DNA of 64,000 bases from Gordionus sp. m RMFG-2023 (Eukaryota > Nematomorpha > Gordioida > Chordodea > Parachordodidae), in assembly GCF_954871325.1 (NCBI RefSeq), contig NC_088778.1, positions 18,709,120-18,773,119 of the forward strand, given 5' to 3'. The notes beneath the pieces were generated by a model. That model was not told the DNA's origin and searched no databases. It worked only from the letters and a program-made list of their open reading frames with translations. The translations under genes were made by a program, and so were the position numbers. The number at the start of each line of letters is the position of its first letter. Positions within the stretch are counted from its first letter, which is position 1. Shown here one piece after another: positions 58,801 to 64,000 of the stretch.

Positions 58801-59305
58801 TCTAAAATCCTTGAAGCCGAATTCAGGTTCTGAACCATTTTTAGTTACGACATAAATATTCTTATTATAATTGTTCACATTAATCAGTAACCCAAAATTT
58901 AGCAATTTACAGATTTTATAAAAATATAAATTACTTATAAATAAAAAAACAAAAAAATTGAGCAGACCCAGCGGTCGACTATGAGCCGACTAAGCGAGTC
59001 GGCTCATGCGGCTTCTTGATCGGCTTGGGTCGGAGTTTTTTAAAATTACGGCTCGAGTAGCAAGAACTCGACTTTTTAACAACACTAATTGTGTGTACTA
59101 TAATTACTTCGTTCCTAAATCTAGCACAATTTGGATAAACATATATGTAGACTTAAGAAATGTACTTCCTTGAATGATTAACCAAATCAAATCATTTACG
59201 ATGAAATTTTATCCGACATAAAAAATTGAAATAATGTCCTAGCTTTTGTTAATTTATCTTAGTTTTTGTTCAATTTATTATTAGTTTTTGTTCAATTGTA
59301 AAAAG

Positions 59306-60809
59306 CAGAGATCCAAATCGAACCTGAACCGAACCTCTAAAATGCTTCTAAACCGGTTTGAGCCTCATGATTTTATGCTTATAAAATATATAACTAGTAT
59401 ATTGCAAAAATATAAATTATATTCGAATTGTTTTAAGTTTATCAATCACATTTGATTGATAAGTGTCAGTCATAATTTTTAGTATATTGCCATTTTACAA
59501 CACTTTTTAAATATTTTAAGCTTATAAATTATAATGCTTAGAGAAAAATTAAATCCAATATTAAATTATTTACATATAGTATTATAAATGACACATCAAA
59601 ATGTATTATTACTGATTGTTAAATAAATATGAAAGGCCATCATAAATCTTGAGCGTCTCATAAAAAGAAACCACCCTCTAGAATTCGATAAAATTAACAA
59701 AATATCACAACAAAAGCTAATAAAATAAAAAAAAGTTTAAGATATCATCAAGCCAACAGACTAGAAAAAGCATTAAAAGAACAAACAATATCAGTAAAAC
59801 TAAATAAAAATAATCGTTGCTTGTACTGAGTTGGTCACTTTTAATGGCAGACCATTCAAATTAATCGATGATAGATGTTTTAAAAATATTCTTGATCCTA
59901 TATTAGAAGGCATGGGTAATAAAATTAATTCTCAAAATATTCAATCTTATGTTGCAGAATTAGCCTTAAATTCGACAAAATGTAATCAAAGAAATAAATG
60001 GAAAGTTATTATCTCTAAAAATTGACTGTGTTACTCGTAAGGTCCATTATTGGGATTAATATTCAGTATATTCAAAAAGTAAAAATTGTTCTGAGAACAC
60101 TAGCAATGAAATAAATTTTCGAACGGCCCACTGAGGAAAATTTAAAATTACTTTTAATAAAAGTATTAAATGATTATGAAATCTAAACATCACAAATATA
60201 CACTATAACAACTGACAATGGGGCAAATCTTATTAATGGTAAAATTATTTATGGAGGTGATGATGACAATCAAAAATCTGTAAATGATGAAGAACAAATA
60301 CAAATTGTTTGATATCATACTGGCAGTGCCGGGTACCCAATGTGAAAATATGTTTTTCACCAATTAAATTTATGTTATCGCCTTATAAATTTAATTTGAG
60401 TGAGACGAATCTTGAAAATATATTCATTGTGCGGCTTAATAAAAAAAATTTGTAAAAAAGTTAAATATTACTCATATTTAAATCAATGATATTTATTTGT
60501 TACATTTATAAATTAAATATTATTTTATTGTAATTAATAAAAATGGAGGTTTTATGTAATGTGTTTTTTATTTTAATGATAAAAAAATATTCTTCCCTAT
60601 ACATAATTCGAATGTAGGTTTGTATATAAAAGTCTTCAAATTAGTTTTTAGAGTTTCGAACCGAACCGATATTTTTATTTTTTACTAACCGAACCTGAAC
60701 CTTAAACCGTTATTTTTATTTTTTACGAACCGAACCCGAACCTTAAACCGTTATTTTTATCCTAACCAGAACCTGAACCGAACCTTATTCGTTTCGGTTT
60801 GGATCCTTG
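59306..60809 (+). mobile_element. 1,504-bp hAT element with exact 8-bp duplication
   Basis: Tips CAGAGATCCAAATCGAACC and, from the right, CAAGGATCCAAACCGAAAC. GTAAAAAG flanks both sides (59298-59305, 60810-60817). Both subterminal regions repeat GAACC(T/C)GAACC. It contains the middle of a transposase only. Confidence 0.85.
59640..60320 (+). pseudogene. hAT transposase, middle part
   Basis: The best stretch, 59825-60024, reads ELVTFNGRPFKLIDDRCFKN, ILDPILEGMG and INSQNIQSYVAELAL. After frame changes come KIDCVTRKVHYWDINIQYI-like sequence, EENLKLLLIKVLNDYEI and IYTITTDNGANLI. This matches the RNase H-like core of hAT transposases, with TTDNGAN as the second catalytic block. There are several stops and frame shifts and no dimerisation domain. 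Confidence 0.8.
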
Positions 60810-60817
60810 GTAAAAAG

Positions 60818-61295
60818 TTATAATATTTTTTAATTTAAATGCCAATCAACAATATTGCTTATTGTTAATAGGTAGAATATAAAAACAAACCATAATGATG
60901 AATAATAAATAAGGATTAATATATTTTTTGGGGAATTATTTTTTTATTATTTTATCATTCTTCGATTTTATATACTTGGATTTATATTCTTCGATTTATC
61001 ATTCTTTGATTTTATTCATTCTTTTGGATTCTTTAATTTTTATTGTATTTGAATAAAAACTTTGATGATAAATTGTGTGTGAATTAATAAAAAATTATAA
61101 GAACCTAGATAGAAAATTAAGTGAAGACTAAGAAAAATAAGTTATAAATAGTAGTTAAGTGGAGGCTGTAAAAATATGTTTAGAAAATTTTTTCAGAAGA
61201 TAATTTTAATAATAACGATCAATGTGAAATCATTAAGCAATTGAAAAATAAATTTGAAACACGTTCTTGAAATGAAAAAATTTAGATATTGCTGG
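60818..61295. other. AT-rich spacer between two hAT elements
   Basis: Contains repeats of ATTCTTTGATTTTAT-type sequence (60957-61035). No gene seen. Confidence 0.45.
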
Positions 61296-62056
61296 CAGGG
61301 ATGTGAACCCGAACCCTCGTAATTTGGCTGAACCCGAACCCTGACCCTTTTTAAAAGTGGAGGGTCCAAGGGTTCAGGGTGTTAAAAATTTTTAACTTAA
61401 AATTTTTTTTTTTAAAATTAATGTAAAAATAATATAAAATTTTTATAATTATACCTATTGGCTGTAGTGATAATAATAATGATTGCAACATTGATGATCT
61501 TAAAATTTTACTTATAGATAAAGATAAAATCAAATTATCATCAGATAAAAAGGAGGATCAAATAATGCCTATTGCATCTTTAATAGTAAAGTTCTCAGAA
61601 GTTAGAAGAATAAATAAGGATATAAATATTTTAAAATTCTGGAAAGAAAATTCTTCAATATATCCAGAATTATATATCTTACTAGAATCTTCATGGCTGT
61701 ACCGTCAACACAAGTACAATAATATTATAAAGATAACTATCTATTTTAAGTAAGGGGTAGAAAGTGAATTTTCATCTTTTAAATATATATTGTCTATTTT
61801 ACGCGGAAATCTCAAGGATGAAGATATTATGATTGTGCGAGAATAAAACATTTAAAATATAAATTATTTCATTTTTAAATTTTCCATTTGTAAATTATGA
61901 ATATGTATATATTGAATAATAATAAATGATGAAAAAAAATCTTATTTTGAGTCATTATTTTTATGTTCCTTAAACCCAGACCCGAACCCGGGTCCTTTCA
62001 AATTTTATTCCTGTACCCGAACTCGGACCCTTTATTTCGAAGGGTTCACTTCCCTG
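61296..62056 (+). mobile_element. 761-bp hAT element with C-terminal transposase
   Basis: Tips CAGGGATGTGAACCC and, from the right, CAGGGAAGTGAACCC. The flanking 8-mers ATTGCTGG and ATTACCGA differ only by transitions, so they may be a worn target duplication. The subterminal regions repeat CCCGAACCC. The interior (61565-61850) encodes ILKFWKENSSIYPELYILLE, then after a frame change VESEFSSFKYILSILRGNLKDEDI, the hAT dimerisation domain. A deleted copy. Confidence 0.8.
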
Positions 62057-62089
62057 ATTACCGATTTTATCAAATTCTTGTTAAAAACA

Positions 62090-62690
62090 AGAAAAACTTT
62101 AGAACAGCAAAAAATTTGGTCAAAGGAAAAAGGTGTTTTATACAATCCAAATATTATAAAGGCTGGAAGTGTTTTTGAGACTATTTTATAGATAATATTC
62201 GAAAATTTCATAGTTCCGATTAAAAGAGTGCCTAATGAAAACCGTTTTATATCAATAATGATTAAAAGAGAGAACCAATTGAAGGAAATACGAGTTTTAT
62301 GCTATCATTAGGAATTATATTCTAATTTTAAAGAAATTCGTATTGGTATAAAAGTGAGCTTTAATAAATTTGCAGATTTAGATCAATTTTTTTCTAAAGT
62401 AAAATGATCGGTTTTTTTAAAATCAAAATTTATAATAAAATTCATAATCTAAAGCTAACATGAACTTGAATTTGGAATCAAAGCGGAATGATATTTTTTT
62501 ATAATAGCCCTTGACAAACATTACCAAAAGGTTAGCAGAAAAATCTACCTTCAGTGTCCATATGAGAATCAAATATTAAAAACCTTAAATTCATTTAATT
62601 TTTATAAAATAAATATAACTGGAATTAATTACGCATATGTAAAAAATGATGAATTTGAAGTCAGACCCAATCCCGGAATAAAAAAATTCC
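62090..62690 (+). pseudogene. Decayed coding region of unknown family
   Basis: Successive plus-strand stretches look protein-coding: TLEQQKIWSKEKGVLYNPNI and KAGSVFETIL; RVPNENRFISIMIKRENQLK, FKEIRIGIKVSFNKFADLDQ; DKHYQKVSRKIYLQCPYENQ and INITGINYAYVKNDEFEVRP. They are separated by a few stops and frame changes. No known domain was recognised. It could be a transposon gene or a dead host gene. Confidence 0.35.
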
Positions 62691-63290
62691 ATGCTTTATG
62701 CCATACCATATCTCCTAAACGTAGCTTGGCCCCAACTTAAAATTTTGCACATTTATTAATTAGTTCTATACCAATATATAAAAAGTGCATTTGTTTTTTT
62801 CAAGGACTTCTGCCTTTTCGATGGCAGAAAATGAGTATACTTTGCTTCAAAATCGACACAATTGTAATCCCAGGTCAGCGAGAGACCGTTAGTGAGGGGA
62901 ATGAGATACACCCTCCGGGTGTAAAACATGAAATCATTTAGAAAAATTGCCTACAAAGGTCTCCTTTTACAAGGGTATATTTATAATAACATAATTTATA
63001 TTGCGATATATTTAATCGTGACTTAAAATACTATAGTTTTGTTTTTAGAATATTGGCATTAAACTCTTGGAAGTTATGTTAGATTTTTTTAAAGGAAAGG
63101 ATTTTTATGGTAGAATTAATACATTATATTAAAAATTCTTTGTCCAAAGGCCTGTCCCATTTTCAAAAGCTCTTCCATCATGAGTTTTGCATAGTTAATT
63201 AAATTTATTCTGGACCTTAAATTATTAAAGAAAAACCACCTTTTAAAAGATATTTTTTGAATGTTCAAAAATATTGAAGAATAATAAATA
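62691..63290. other. AT-rich DNA with one shared repeat
   Basis: 62700-62785 is an inverted copy of 55245-55310 (AGAACTAATTAATAAATGTGCAAAATTTTAA-like sequence), so a further repeat family is present. No gene seen. Confidence 0.45.
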
Positions 63291-63294
63291 GGGA

Positions 63295-64000
63295 TTCGAT
63301 ATTATTTATCTGATAGGATTGGGTCGATATCTCACCCATTTTAAAATATCGGTTATATAAAATTTTCCGATCCGATAAAAAATGGCCTTTTTATTAAAAA
63401 TAAAATATATAATTTTTTAAAAAAGTTATATCTAAAAACCATTTATTTTTATAAATAAAATCTTCATTTTTATGTTTAATTTTTTAATAATAATAATTAA
63501 TTAATAAACATTCTGCCATATGGTTATTTTTTTTGCGCATTCTGTTTATAAGTGTGCGATAATCTCTTCAGAATCTGTTTTTAGTGAAATTGACAGTCCC
63601 CATATGATAAATTGGAAATTTTGGTATTTCTAAAAAAAAATCTTCGACATATTAATTTTAAATATTTATTTCAAATTTCATAATATATTTGTTTATTACT
63701 TATTATGTAAATAGATTAATGTTATTACTTATTATATAAATAAGTGATTTATCAATAAGAATATTTTATATACTTTTAAAATTGCAATTGAATTGAATAT
63801 AAACTATAACTGATCATTATAATATATTTAAATGACATATGTTATGATCGTATAGTTAAATTATAGATGTTATACTAATAAAAAGTATATTAAAAATTAA
63901 GACCATTGCTTTACAGAAAGCAAAGTTAGATATAATATCGGATCGGTAATCGGCCGATATCAAATTAATATCGGGAATATCGGATCGGCCTCCAAGAAGT
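63295..64000. mobile_element. Probable hAT-type element cut by the window edge
   Basis: Both ends are rich in CGGATCGG/CCGATCCG and CGATAT motifs (63300-63395 and 63938-63995), in roughly inverted arrangement, like the tip at 57640-57708. The interior is AT-rich and non-coding. The right boundary is outside the window. Confidence 0.4.

Larger units (their letters stand above)
56335..58912. repeat. Inverted repeat pair around a composite region
   Basis: 56335-56452 and 58795-58912 are inverted copies (AATTGCTAAATTTTGGGTTA, AACTAAAAATGGTTC, CGAATTCGGCTTCA, GATTTTAGACTTAA). GC-richer flanks with CCGACTT/CCGGCTTA motifs (56455-56720, 58970-59040) look like worn hAT ends. The right side ends TTTTTAACAACACTA, the complement of a TAGTGTTGTTA hAT tip. 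Confidence 0.55.

Noticed and set aside
62820-62960. Possible tRNA-like or snRNA-like sequence (AATCCCAGG, ACCGTTAG)
   Set aside because: No cloverleaf, box motifs or conserved core could be made out by eye.
1-64000. Organellar or bacterial origin suggested by the AT content
   Set aside because: APC and HORMAD homologues, spliced genes and many eukaryotic mobile elements show nuclear animal DNA.

Overview
The window is nuclear DNA from an animal. It is very AT-rich and crowded with repeats. Two host genes lie side by side on the minus strand: a meiotic HORMA-domain protein of the Hop1/HORMAD family (22402-23610) and a divergent adenomatous polyposis coli (APC) homologue (exons between 23988 and 33191) with armadillo repeats, 20-residue beta-catenin-binding repeats and a SAMP (axin-binding) motif. 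APC with those motifs is known only from Metazoa. Visible introns are mostly tiny (43-66 nt), which fits a compact, fast-evolving, perhaps parasitic or miniaturised invertebrate; this last point is inference.

Layout. 0-5.5 kb: MITE-like hairpins, a broken MULE transposase end (minus) and the BED-finger end of a hAT element (minus). 7-11.3 kb: fossil Ty3/Gypsy-type element (minus). 12.1-17.8 kb: a Helitron carrying the C-terminal half of its helicase, cut by a 5'-truncated RLE-type LINE, followed by an array of 17 complete 163-bp units, and ending in a hairpin plus CTAG at 17829. 18.3-20.4 kb: tandem repeats and a fossil gag-like region. 20.4-22.3 kb: Helitron-tail repeat and AT-rich DNA. 22.4-33.2 kb: HORMAD and APC; the 5.9-kb APC intron holds two long-inverted-repeat elements and a hAT. 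33.5-52.6 kb: one ~19-kb Foldback/MULE-like element with 270-bp subrepeats in both arms and a near-perfect 9-bp target duplication. It is itself invaded by a hAT, an RLE LINE, a Helitron tail, a small MITE and a Harbinger-like element. 52.7-64 kb: further terminal-inverted-repeat elements, several with exact 7-8 bp target duplications, plus a third LINE tail and an unrecognised decayed coding region.

The most unusual structure is the array at 13978-16953. Each unit reads as a 120-nt phase-0 exon, open in one frame and encoding a 40-residue basic repeat, plus a ~43-nt GT...CAG intron. The array is entered in the reading frame of the upstream Helitron helicase and ends in a short exon with a stop codon and an immediate AATAAA. 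It looks like a gene made of near-identical mini-exons, possibly a repetitive tail on a Helitron helicase, and I know of no described counterpart.

No tRNA, rRNA, CRISPR array or bacterial-type operon was seen. Boundaries of decayed elements are approximate unless a target duplication is named.
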